The notes under the pieces: model-generated
The model's database searches: none
What the model was told of the DNA's origin: nothing
The model's input: the letters and a program-made list of their open reading frames with translations, nothing else
Shown: positions 34,913 to 45,930 of the stretch, piece after piece
Layout of the letters: every line of letters begins with the position of its first letter
How positions within the stretch are numbered: the stretch's first letter is position 1
Source: Helianthus annuus
Taxonomy: Eukaryota; Streptophyta; Magnoliopsida; Asterales; Asteraceae
Direction: 5' to 3'
DNA: 64,000 nt
Assembly: GCF_002127325.2 (NCBI RefSeq)
Contig: NC_035440.2
Span: 71,795,819 to 71,859,818, forward strand
Made by a program: the position numbers and the translations under genes

Positions 34913-36606
34913 TGATGTGTGTAAAATGCAACATATAAAACACATCAATTAAGGCATAAAACTAACCCTTTTTAAGTACTAATGTTGGAAAAAGAGTGTT
35001 TTTGTCTTCCTTTTGTATTTTCAGGATGAAATGAGCTCAAAATCACAAAAGAAGCAAAAAGACCACTAATTCTACCATAAATACAAGAAAAGGAACAAAA
35101 GTAAACTGCCCGGACCCTCAACGGCACCTCCCAAGACAAAGAGAAGAGAACAGAAGTCTGAACATGCCCCGTGTCCAGTGAACACGGGGGCGTGCCCAGG
35201 AAGCAGCAGAAAAGACAAACCAGTAGAAGCTTCCATTGCTCACCACGGGGCCGTGCCCAGCGGGCACGGGGGCGTGTTGAAAGTACAGCAGGCGCATTAA
35301 TTGTAATTCGCAATTACAATTAATGAAGAGAGAGAATGTCAGACGGGCACGGGGCCGTGTCCAGCGGACACGGGGCCGTGTCCAGCGTTCTGTTCAGCCT
35401 ATAAATAGAGGAGCTTGGTTTCATTCTCTCTCATCCCTTGGCACACCACCTCTCTCACACTTCATCCACCACCCATCACCAGCATAACACCATCATCCAC
35501 CACCATCATCCATTGTCCATCGTAGAGTGTGTGAGTCGTCTCGGGATCCAAGATTGATCGTAAGAGTTCTTGACAATCAAGGCCATGTTTGCCTAAGTCT
35601 CTTACATCACTTGGTGAAGACAAGTGTTTAGTATAATACTTTTTATTTTTAATCTTTTGCACTTTTTATTTGGTTTTGTATTAATGACTTTAATAACTAG
35701 TTACTTATGTTGAAGGTGATCTTTCCTTATCGTTTGTCCGTGGTGTCTTGGCGTTATTTTACTGTCTATATAAAATAAAAGATTTTCACCATTCATATCT
35801 CCACGGTCTATATGGAGGTATGTTGGCTACCTGGTCGGGGGTTAAGGGAACGGTTTGGTAAGGGTCTTGCCCTTGTTCAGCGTTTAGAGGTCCTGCTTGG
35901 GACCTGGGTCAAATTTAGTAGGATCTCCTTCAATGCCCATAGGTATTGGATGGCGGGGATCCAAACTCTTTGACCCCCTCATAAGCTAACTACTATTAAT
36001 ACTATAACCCGGCTATTTAGGACTGTATCCCTGCTGACTCAGACTACTTAGCCGAGGGTAACGTCACCGCCAAAAGCGGGGCCTACCATAATTTGCATTA
36101 ATAACTTAATTCATTATCTTCCAATAATCCGACCCTTTAGGATTGTATCCTTGCTGACTCAAACTACTGGGTTGAGGGTAACGTCGCCTTCAAAAGAGGG
36201 GCCTACTACAATAACTAAGATAATCTCTTAAACAAGTGCAAAAGTGCGAAAATAATCAAAGGTTATACTAATACACGAGTCGGATCCAAGTGATTCATCT
36301 TGTCTATCTGTTTTTATTTTATTTTCTTTTTCAGCATTTAGTTAGTTTTTATTTTTCTTAGTTTAAAACAATTTTCTAACTTTTTGATTTGATTAGACGT
36401 TGAGGATAAACCGGTATTAAAAGCTCTTGTGTCCTTGGACGACCTCGGTATCTTACCAACACTATACTACGTCCACGATGGGTGCACTTGCCCATATGTG
36501 TGTTTAGTGTTAGTGAATATCGTGTTTTATAAATTTAAAACTTGGCTAAAAGTGTAAAAAGGGCTTAAATAAACATCTAAAAATATATTACACCTAACGC
36601 ACATCA
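34913..36606 (+). mobile_element. 3' LTR of LARD1
   Basis: Near-identical to 29326-31018, including all three palindrome pairs and the TATA-like box. Differences seen by eye are GAACATGCC for GAACACGCC, CACCAGCAT for CACCACCAT, TGTCCGTGG for TGTCTGTGG and one extra T. Confidence 0.9.
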
Positions 36607-36906
36607 ACATCGTGTTGGACAAGAGTACAAATCTGAAGATTGCAAAAAAAGGAATAAATCAGGCTTACCTGCATAGCAGTGATGAACTCGTTAAAGCCTA
36701 AAAATCTTGGACGCTTAGAATCTGCAATGGCCCAAACCTTCAAGAAGGATAAAACTATGATAAAAAAACAAAATCTTGTCCTGAAAACAATTATCTTCAG
36801 AAGCTAGCAAAATTTAGGGGAAATAAACCAAAAAACATCTTTCCAACTGAATTCAACAGAAGTTACAGAACTGCTAATACATCAGTAAGTTTTAAAAAAA
36901 CTTGGC

Positions 36907-36940
36907 TAGTGGAAATGCCCGCACGTTGCTGCGGGTTCTT
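36907..36940 (-). mobile_element. Helitron-like 3' terminus
   Basis: Minus-strand hairpin CCCGCAGCAACGTGCGGG is followed by CATTTCCACTAG, the Helitron 3' form. The next base is C rather than the usual T, so either the boundary is eroded or the target differs. A possible 5' end (minus TCTATTCTAATAAATT near 37941) lies between the two ePHD exons, which argues against a simple 1-kb element. Confidence 0.45.
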
Positions 36941-37029
36941 TTGTTTTTTTTGACACATGTGACGTGACAGGTTTCACGTAATTTAATTTGAATATCAATT
37001 TGTTATGCAGTAAACTGTACGTATTTATA

Positions 37030-37183
37030 GGTCAAGTGGGTCATGTTTGCATTGGTCGTAAATGAACTTGATTGCAGATCGACAACTCATATGAGAAGCT
37101 AACATAGGTCAAGTGGGTTATGTTCGCATTGGTCGTAAATGAACTTGATTGTAACTCGACAACTCATATGAGAAGCTAACATA
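37030..37183. repeat. 77-bp tandem duplication, two units
   Basis: 37030-37106 and 37107-37183 share 'GGTCAAGTGGGT', 'ATTGGTCGTAAATGAACTTG' and 'CTCATATGAGAAGCTAACAT' with a few substitutions. It is non-coding. Confidence 0.85.
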
Positions 37184-37542
37184 AAAACTATTGTTTATAG
37201 GTTTAGCTTAAATGTCACGCTAGTGATTTGGGTCTTTTGTTTAAACTCTGGTACACACTATTTCTCGATCATGATCGCGAACACATGGCGTTCGGGTCGC
37301 TTTTATACCCGATTCCAAGACGTGCGATCCGATTTGCCATTAACACCAGACTTGCTTACAGGTGTATCAGATTTCCAAATAAAGAACTGAATTAGGGTAA
37401 AAACAAATTGAATGGAGAGGGGTAGAATCGTCATTATTTAAAATTCATTAAAGGTAGAAATTTGTCAAATTTGGGAGGGTATATATGATATTAATCCTCA
37501 TTATAACAGCAGGTACCCAAACTGAGCAGAATCGTTACTTAC

Positions 37543-38324
37543 ATCCCATCTGCAATCAGGAATGTCATACACACAAGGCACGTGGTAAGTTTTTTGGCAT
37601 AACTTCCTACAGCAGCCAAGACCAGCTCCCTTTTTACCACAACTGCTGCATTTTTATGTGGTATAATTTAAACTTGATCAAATATGTGGAATAAACATTT
37701 ATGTAAATTATATGTAGAAACAAAATTGATAAACATGATGTTGATACATGAGGAGGATGTGTGAATTATGTTTGGTAAATCGGTATAGTTCACAAGGGAA
37801 ATGATTAAATAGGAAGTAATTTTGGGTAAAAAGAGTTGAAAGGGATAAGGTTGTTACATGTGACAAAATTGAAAAATAAAGGGGAAGAGTATTTTAGTCA
37901 ATCTCATCTTCTCCTTTTTTCTTTAATTTATTAGAATAGAAAAAGAAGATATATAAATTAGTAAAAAAATATAATTGCAATTCATATAAAATTATTTAAT
38001 AAATAATCAATGAGCTGAGCCCCGAGCTTGAGAAAAAACTCACGAGCCATACTTGAACTACTCTAGAAACAAAAGTTGAACTGAAATGAACTCGAGCTCG
38101 AAGTCTCACAAGTTAAAAAAAAAAAAAAAACTCAGGCTAGACTCTAATTAAACTCAAACTCAACTCAGTTATCAGCATTTTAAATGAATCTGTATAACGT
38201 TGGAGAAGTTATCAAAAGCATACCAGCTTACGCATTTTAAATGAACATGTATAACATTGGAGAAGTTATCAGCATTCCCCGTTACTTCCTTCCCTTGATC
38301 ACATGCCACAAATGGTCCACTCCC
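37543..38324 (-). pseudogene. BRCA1/BARD1-like extended PHD (ePHD) gene fragment
   Basis: Two minus-strand exon remnants in the expected order. 38324 downward encodes 'GSGPFVACDQGKEV', then 'NFSNVIHVHLKCVSW', matching the first half of plant BRCA1/BARD1 ePHD domains (SG..V....GK.V...VIHVH..C.EW). 37655-37543 encodes KCSSCGKKGAGLGCCRKLC, then 'KTYHVPCVYDIPDCRWD' before a GTAAGT donor. This is the C-X2-C...GC...C...HVPCA...CRWD core of the same domain, which in the known proteins supports DNA-damage signalling and chromatin binding. RING and BRCT parts are absent. The first exon runs into a 57-bp-offset duplicate (38175-38271) and a stop. I infer a decayed or captured fragment next to the EH fragment. 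Confidence 0.65.
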
Positions 38325-39924
38325 CTACACAATTAACAAAACAAACAAGGTAATCCACACACGCATTCTTCAACAAACACATCATTTAGGAAATACATGA
38401 AAGTTCGTATTTGAAGCATGAATAAAGCTCCCCTCATGAGCAGCGACATGTGTTTTAGAGCAAACAACATTTGGCTTCTTGAACCTTTTCATGAATTTTC
38501 TTATAGCCTTTCTAACAGCTGCGTTATTCATAGTTTTGGCGATTAACTCCCTTAACATTGAGGTTCATATTTGATGCACCATTAACATTTGTCGCCTTTC
38601 TAGCATTGCGTCTGCTGTTTGTCTTTTCTGAGTTTCCATACTCGAAGCTTTGGTATTAATTATCAAATTCAACAGATACATGGAAATCCATACCATATGT
38701 CTCCTTGAATTGTCAAAAGCTTATCGTAAGGAGTCTTGATAACTTCTTGTTTCTTATCTCCCACAATATGGGCTTGATCTTTAAGATGATCAATTCATTC
38801 CTACCACTATATCGAGTCCCTCTTACATTAACGGAAGCAAGGACGACGGATAAGAATGATTCCTAGTGGATATAAAACATCCATCTAATATTGCTGAAGC
38901 AGTCTCTAAGGTATTATCGGCCAGTTCTACTTCATACTTAACGCTTAGAGTTCTAACAGGCAGATTTAAAGATTTACAAAATCCATTGTCTACGAAAGAC
39001 TTATCTGAACCTGAATTAAATAATACTCTAGCATGAGCGTTATTGATAAGGAAAGTACCCGTTGTGACATGGTCATCCTGACTAGCCTCTTGAGCATCCT
39101 ATTTGAGAGTTTCCAGCTTGGGTCTTCTTAGCCCTGCTAGGCTTCTTGGTTTTATTTGGGCAATTAGTCCTGATATGCCCCTTCTCGTTGCAACCATAAT
39201 AGGTCGCACCTTCCAACTTCTTGCAATCCAAGGTCTTGTGGCCCTTGGTCTTGCAAATCCCACATAATTTAGCACGTGGGTCTATCGTGCATTTTCCAAA
39301 ATGTTGCTTTCTGCAGTTACTGCATTTGGGTTTTGCCTCCTTTGGCTTGGACTGGTTTGAACCGGCCTTACCCTTTTTGCAACCTTTATTTTATTATTGC
39401 ACTTCCGCTTATGTTCCTTTAATACGCGGTCCACGGCTTCATTTACGGTTGTATCTATCATAGCCTGTAATTCGGAGCCTGCTAATTCAATCTTGTATCA
39501 TCATTCTGATCGACTTGATGATTGCGCGCTTCAGAGGGGTCAGCCATGAAGAAGCTTTGAAGGCTACAAACCTAGTAGTAATAATTGGCTTAATTATACA
39601 GGGAATTGTCGAGTTTGATGATCAAATAGCCATGGTACAAATAAACCATATAGGCCAATAGATAGTATTAAATTTATTTAATTATGTTTTGCCTAGGATT
39701 TTAAATAAACCATCTTAGGCGTTTAAACGGAATGTAATCCTTCATATTTATTAGACAGGGAACATTAGTCACAACTGTCAATGTCGTACTGACATTTTAT
39801 ATAGCACAAAGGCTTGTTCCAAAGGACTATAGATGGCACAGAGGCCTTGTCACTAGGGATTTTTTTTAAAAAAAAACATAATCAATGATTCCTTTGGATC
39901 GGAAAATTTCACAGTTCTTTGTTT

Positions 39925-41250
39925 GACAAGAAGTTATGAAATAAAACTATCTTTTTCATGTATACATCTTTGCTCGAAGGCATACATTTCAAATGAATGT
40001 TTTGATGTATTCATCATGTTTGACGTTTATTAGCCATGATTCCTATCGATCATTTATGCTAATTAAGGGGTTTAGAAAATTCCTAATATAAGGATGACAA
40101 GTGTGATTTCATCGCATCACCCATTGTCAGGAGTGTTAACACGTTTTCAGGTGTTTAACAAGGATCGGAATCTCTTTAAACCGGTCTTACCATCATAGCC
40201 AGGTCTTTAATGACATTCAAGCTAGGTTATATCCTTTGAGATTCTTTTTAATATAAATACTGGCAGGAAATGAATGATATTTATTTTATTCAGGATTTTT
40301 ATTATAATTATCCTGGATTTAATTAAAATACAACCATGGCACAAAAGGCCAAGTCACAAGGGTAATTACAAACCATGATTTTGTAGAATCAAGGTATTTA
40401 GGCTTGAACGTTGTTCAGTGCCTTTTCTTGACAGGAAGTCGTAGACTACGACTGTCTTTTGTCTTTTATGACAATGAATATGGCCCGTAAGCGTTATATC
40501 CCTAATGGATGATTAAATCATAAAATAAGGAAGGATTTCGGGAGAATCCAATATAAGGATGATTTATGAGATTTTATCGAACCACATCTGCCAGGAATGT
40601 TATCATGCTTACAGGTGTAAACAAGGATTTTGAACCTTTAGAATAGGCTCATATGAATTCACTAAAATTTATAACCTATGGTTTTTAATAACCATTTTAG
40701 TTAATTTGTTAAATATATAACTGTTCAGGATCCTTATCATGAATCCTATATTATAAGTTAATAATGGCACACAAGGCCTAGTCACATGGACAAGTTTAAT
40801 TTATAACCAGGATTCTCCCAGAATCGAGGTATTAGGGTCTGAATCCAAGTTCATTACCTTTTCTTGACAGGGAGTTGTAGGCTACCATTGTCTTTTAGTC
40901 CCAGAGGACGTTAATTATTACCCGTAGGCACTTCATCCTCAAAGGATGGTTATATAATTACAGGGAATTTAAATTAACCCAATTTAAAAGATGGCCTGTG
41001 TGACTTTACTGATTCACAGTTTGCCAACAATGTTAACATACTCACAGATGGTAACATGGATTGGAATCTTTTAGATAGGTTTTACCGTCTTGGCCATGTC
41101 TGCAGTGACATATAGGCTAGGTTTTACCTTTAAGATTCTTTTAATATTTAACGCAGAACGATCCTAAATTGAGATGTTATCAAGGATCTGAATCTAATTG
41201 TGGAACTACCATCTTGGCCCTGTCTTAAATGACACATGAGCTAGGTCTTG
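39925..41250. repeat. Degenerate ~440-500 bp tandem units in element F interior
   Basis: Three units begin with a phrase like CTTGACAGGAAGT (39925, 40427, 40863). Each later contains 'CAGGTGTAAACAAGGAT'-like and 'ACCATCATAGCC/CTTGGCC'-like phrases. A single related unit occurs in element B near 4855-5160. Non-coding; it may be an expanded leader sequence. Confidence 0.6.
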
Positions 41251-41732
41251 TCCTTTTTAGATTTTGCCATCTTGTAATAATGGTAGATCTTATAATAGGA
41301 ACGTTATTTTAAATCTAACCGTCCCTTTAAAATTTAAACAGGTACATGGTTGCCCTAAACGGGACTTCTAAGGAATAATGCTGTCCTCAAAGGGACTGAA
41401 AGATAAGAATGCCCTTATAAGGACTTACTAAGGAAACGAACTTCAGCAAAGGAGTTCCTTCTTCATTTTATTTCTGAATGCTTTCTCCTTGGTTGCACGT
41501 TCATCCTGGTCGCAGTACGAAGCTCGGCCTTCCCTAGGCTTCAAATGGGGAGAATTTCCATTATGGCTTCTTTGCTTGGCGACATATTAGAATATATAGA
41601 ATTGAAAACAATAATTCTCCGAATAGAGATGGGAGTATTCCTATGTTAAGTCTAGACTTAGAAGGTCAAGGAATGTGCTAGTGTATAACTGAGATTAAAC
41701 ATAAAAGGCTAGTGTTTAATTGACTCAGTGTT

Positions 41733-41745
41733 GGGTCTGATACCA
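41733..41745 (-). other. Primer binding site of element F
   Basis: Minus-strand TGGTATCAGACCC lies three bases from the LTR edge at 41749, matching the tRNA-Met primer at ten of the first eleven positions. It sets the orientation as minus. Confidence 0.65.
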
Positions 41746-41748
41746 ACC

Positions 41749-44700
41749 TGTCACACCCCTATTTTCCACGTGTCACCGGTGGGCCCGGTGGGGAGTATCG
41801 TGACGTAGTTGATATCATCATAGTCAAACAACACAATTTAAAATGCACAGTGGAAGCAAAAGATGAATATATTACAATCCGATATAAAGTAATATCAAAG
41901 TATTACAAATGGAAAGTAAAGGATCCACAGGCGGATCAAAGATAATGAAACATTGTTCAACAGACTTTAGGCATCTAAGCTTGCGAGACTCTTTATTGAT
42001 GCTAGGAGTAGCCAGCCTATTCCGATTAGCACCTGCACTTAGCCTTTTTGGAAAATACGTCAGTTTTCACTGGTAAATACAATTTAACTGACTCATTTTG
42101 AAAATGTTTTAAAAATTGATTTGAATGCACATGGCACAAAACTTTTTATAACTTGGGATAATTAATCAATTTTAAACTTGTAAAAGAATTACATGATTGT
42201 TATGCGTTCAGTCGTCCGGTTCGTGCCGGGTTTAAGATTAAAAGACACACCACATAGTATAAACCCGCGGCAGGAAACCAGTAGGTATACCTTAATAATT
42301 ATGGACACACTGTCGGGTGTACGACTACACCGCGTGTCAAGGTCGTGGCCATTTCATGAATGATGCCAAGGATATCCGGGACATGGTCATTAAACTCCCA
42401 AAGGCGTAAAACAAACAAAACCAATTTTCAAACGGGTCACATTGATAATACCCAACTACTAATGAGTTAGGGTCAATTGCCCGACCAAGCGGTATTTTAT
42501 ATACCGTACCCCAAGCCCGTATAAGGGAAAATAAGTTAAAAGTATTTACCTGAGCAAATTTATACAATTTATCCCAGCCGTATACCACCAAGCAAGTACA
42601 GATAGCTTTTACTAGGCTCCTAAACTGGAACGAAGGTTTTTAATAACTTAATAGATTCCTAACGGGTCTTTAATTAAGCCTATGCTTAGTCCGGTTAGTT
42701 TTAAAGGAGGATACGGTTCAAAACGCATGATTAAGCGAGAACCGGATTAGAATGTGATTTAGACCCGACAAGCTTGTATACTTGTGTCATTTAGGGTAAA
42801 CTAAACACATTCTGGATTTTGAGAAAAAAATGATAAGGTTTGACCCGTTTCGGCTAATTTATGCAAACTAGTTCCATAAGCCGATCCGAATGCGAAAAGT
42901 GCGTAACGGGTAACCAAAAGAATCATGAACAGGTTTCCTAAGTTAATATGCCTTAAATATGTTGTGATATCAGTAGGATATCTTCCGTTATGCCCAAAAT
43001 GAATTTAAAACCAATTTATGCCCCGTAGGGGTATTTTGGTCATTTTAAGGTTATAAGAGAGATTAAACATCATTCTGAGTTACATGTCTGATTTAATCTG
43101 TAAATATACTTAATTTAATAAGTTATAACAGTAGGGTATCATATATATGTGAAATTTATTAATTATAACCATACTATGCACCGAAGGGGCATTTTGGTAA
43201 TTTCACATAGGCTTAAAAGGTCAAAACTGAAAACCTGAGTTTAAAACTTTTCCTTACTGTTAAAATATAAAAATTTACTGAATATATCAGTAGGCATCAA
43301 CCCTTATATGTTTAAAATAGTTTTGATACATACTATGCGTTAAAAACGCTTAAAAAGGCGATTTGGAGCCATTTCCGGGTTTTCAAAGGAAAGCTGATGT
43401 TTTTATTATTCCAGGAGGCTCAAAATATTTTATTTATCATATTAGATCAGTAGAAAAAGGTTTGACATCAAAAGGATTTGTAAAACTCATTTTATAGCCC
43501 AAAAGGGGCAAAACCGACAACTACCGAATCAAGCTTAGAACCCTATGTTATGCTCAGCCTAAAATTAAATAAAAATCTTCAAAAATCCCAAAATATTATT
43601 TTATATCAGTAGGTAAAAAGTTTGATATTAAAAATTGGGTTTAGATAGGCTATACACTAATTATGCCGTTTAATTCATAAAAACTTTCTAATTACGCTAA
43701 TGAGCATAACTCCTATTCTAGACCTTAAACTGATATCAAATTTTAGGGACAAGTTTATAAATCAGTAATAAAGATTATTGTCCTCTCACATTTTCAAATT
43801 TCTCGTTTTAGGGTCAAAAGGCATAACGGTCAACATTTAGGCATTTAACGGAAATATGCATGAACTAGGATTTCTATGGAACCAAGTTGTATAACCTTGG
43901 AGGGTTATACTAACTTATAATATGGTCCTAATGGAATCCTAAGGCATAACTAAACTAAGCTAAATCGGGTCAGAACTAAAAGTCAAAGCAAAAGTCAACT
44001 TTTGCGACTTCCGGTTCCAAACCAATCCTATACTTAGAATTGTCGGGTTGAATCATGCTTAGGCATGTTCAACTAATATTTACCAAGTCATTAAAGTGAG
44101 AAAACTAATTTTATGACATTTATATTAATAGTTATGTATTTTATTTAAAACTAACCCGTTTGACTTTTATTTGACCCGACAATTAAACTAAGTAACGTGG
44201 TAATTAGGAGGCGCCCTTTTGAGGGTTAAACACCTACCTAATTACGGTCACGTAGCCATGTTCGTAGCGAACAATGACTCAACCGATTAAAAGTCAAAGT
44301 GTTTATCGAAAATGCTTGACTTTCGGTTATAACTGCTAAAATTAAACTAAGCATGAAAGGGGACTTACAAAGGGTCCAAGAAGGAGGGTTGCTCCTAATT
44401 TCTCAGGTATGAAGAGCAAAGTCCCCAACTTAGAGAATTCAAGATCAAGGTGTGAAATGGGGCAAGATCAAGGTGGGTACTTATAGGATTTTGAGAACCG
44501 TTAGGATCGTTTCTCGTAAACCGTGATCAAATCTGAGCCATACACCTATTACCCATGGTTTACAAAACAATGGGCAGCCCGAGAGCAAAACCAAAGCTGG
44601 TTTTAAAATTCTGCTGCTGGGCATTAGTATACAGACCGTAAGGTCCTGTATACGGTCCGTAAGGACCTGGCCTGCATATGCATACTTTCAAAACTTGACA

Positions 44701-45930
44701 GTTTTGGCCCCTGCACTTCCAAAAGTCATTTCCGACACTTCTAAGGCCCGTTAAACCATTTTTAAGGCTCTAAAATGATGCATAAGCATAGGGAACATGA
44801 AACATGCTAAAAAATATGTCGGATGTCGGTTCGTTTGGTCGTACGGTCCCGTTGTTCGGTTAATTACGACGAAACACGGACGGACGCTAAAAACGATCCA
44901 AATTACGCGACGAATGGAATTTTATCAAGCCAAACACTAAAATAAAATGTTTTAGTGCTTACATAAATTTTTGGGTGTCCGGGGATATTCAGAATGCAAG
45001 ATATGCGCGAAAATGCAAACTTGTGCAGTTTTTGACACTTTTAGTCCCTGCATGACATAAAAGTTTATTTTTGCGCACGAAACACCCCTAAGCCTATATC
45101 TAAGCTATATAAAGAATAAATAAGGTATTTTTAACTTATGGTAATATTCCGGAAGGTCCGATTCTATATGATCGACATACTTTTGCAGTTTGACGCAATT
45201 AGTCCTTTAATTGCGCAAAGTAGCGTGAAATGCCGTTTAATGATATCCAAGCCTTCCATTTCCCATAATAGGAATTCCCAAGCATATTCTTAAATATTAC
45301 TACGCTCCCGTTTGCTTAAATGGTCACCGAATGGCGTGGATTCAAAAGTTGACGCTTTAGGTCCCTCTATTGCGCAAACTTGCGCATCTCATCATCTAAT
45401 AGCATTGAAGCCTCATCTAATCCATATTAGACATTCTTGAATGTACTATTAAACAACACGATGCTTTGGGTTCGCTAAAAGGTCATTCAGAGGTATAATT
45501 AAACATATTGACACTTTTAATCCCTTTAACTTGCAAAGTTGCGCGTAACTTTACTTATAGGCATAAAAACCTTAGATGGCCATTATTTGGCATTCCCGAG
45601 AGTATAATAAAATATCATGAAGCTCCTGGTTTGTTAAAAGGTCACTCAGAGGTAAGAATTAACATGTTGATGCTCTTATCCCTTTATTTCGCAAACTTCA
45701 GTTAATTACACAAACGGCTACACTTGATCGACAAGTGGCTCAGTTGTGAATATAGTCATCGTGAGAGGTTATTTAGAAACTTATTTTAGGTATACTAACA
45801 CTTCTAGTCCTTTCATAATCAAAGTTTTCGATTCTTCGAAAAATTAGTCCCTTAAATTCAATATTGGACTTTATTAGGGTTTATTACACGTGTCAATACT
45901 TCATTGGACGTGATTTTACGAGGTGTTACA
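41749..45930 (-). mobile_element. 5' LTR of gypsy element F, 4.2 kb
   Basis: Bounded by TGTCACACCCC (41749) and AGGTGTTACA (45930). Colinear with element B's LTRs: shared phrases include 'ACCGGTGGGCCCGG', 'CCCGTATAAGGGAAAATAAG' and 'CACCTACCTAATTA'. It is the most complete copy of this LTR in the window and unusually long. No gene is inside; the short minus frame at 42337-42591 lies in the conserved LTR body. The partner 3' LTR is missing. Confidence 0.8.

Larger units (their letters stand above)
29326..36606 (+). mobile_element. LARD1: young non-autonomous Athila-like LTR retrotransposon
   Basis: 7281 bp with LTRs of 1693 bp (29326-31018) and 1694 bp (34913-36606), both TGATGTG...CACATCA. 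By eye the LTRs differ by about three substitutions and one 1-bp indel. Flanking ACAT occurs on both sides (29322-29325 and 36607-36610), a 4-bp match where 5 is usual. The primer site is complementary to tRNA-Asp, and a polypurine AAGTGTGGGGG precedes the 3' LTR; both fit the Athila/Tat lineage. The 3.9-kb interior has no protease, reverse transcriptase or integrase, only two small ORFs of unknown function. Mobilisation must rely on a partner element. Confidence 0.9.
28858..36737 (-). pseudogene. EH (EPS15-homology) domain gene fragment, split by LARD1
   Basis: Minus-strand exons join in phase. 36737-36669 encodes VWAIADSKRPRFLGFNEF plus ITAMQ. 29300-29243 encodes LLSLAQAGYDITADLLRTT. 29122-29017 encodes DDVELLEPPVMEGLDLL. 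A possible terminal exon is 28929-28858. All inner borders have GT and AG. The pattern (IADS...G.LGF.EF..AMQL.SLAQ) is the second half of an EH domain, which in known proteins binds NPF peptides in endocytic adaptors. The N-terminal half of the domain and everything upstream are missing. LARD1 (7.3 kb) lies in the first intron. A perfect 50-bp duplication in the third exon shifts the frame and soon gives a stop. I regard it as a non-functional gene fragment, perhaps carried by a Helitron. Confidence 0.7.
38560..41748 (-). pseudogene. Gag-protease remnants of gypsy element F
   Basis: Minus-strand translation, with several frame breaks, gives zinc knuckles at about 39390-39120 (CSNCRKQHFGKC, CGICKTKGHKTLDC, YGCNEKGHIRTNC). 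Then at about 39060-38880 comes a retropepsin segment with ARVLFNSGSDKSFVD, where the catalytic Asp of the usual DSG motif is Asn (codon 39015-39017). Knuckles followed by protease is the Ty3/gypsy order. Reverse transcriptase and integrase are absent. The element's 5' LTR is at 41749-45930. Confidence 0.75.

Noticed and set aside
37485..37694. 69-residue plus-strand frame
   Set aside because: The minus strand encodes a recognisable ePHD core with a GTAAGT donor; the plus frame is its shadow.
37906..37941. Helitron 5' end (minus TCTATTCTAATAAATT) pairing with the 3' end at 36907
   Set aside because: It would place the boundary between two exons of the same ePHD gene fragment, and the preceding base is T rather than A; kept only as a remark.
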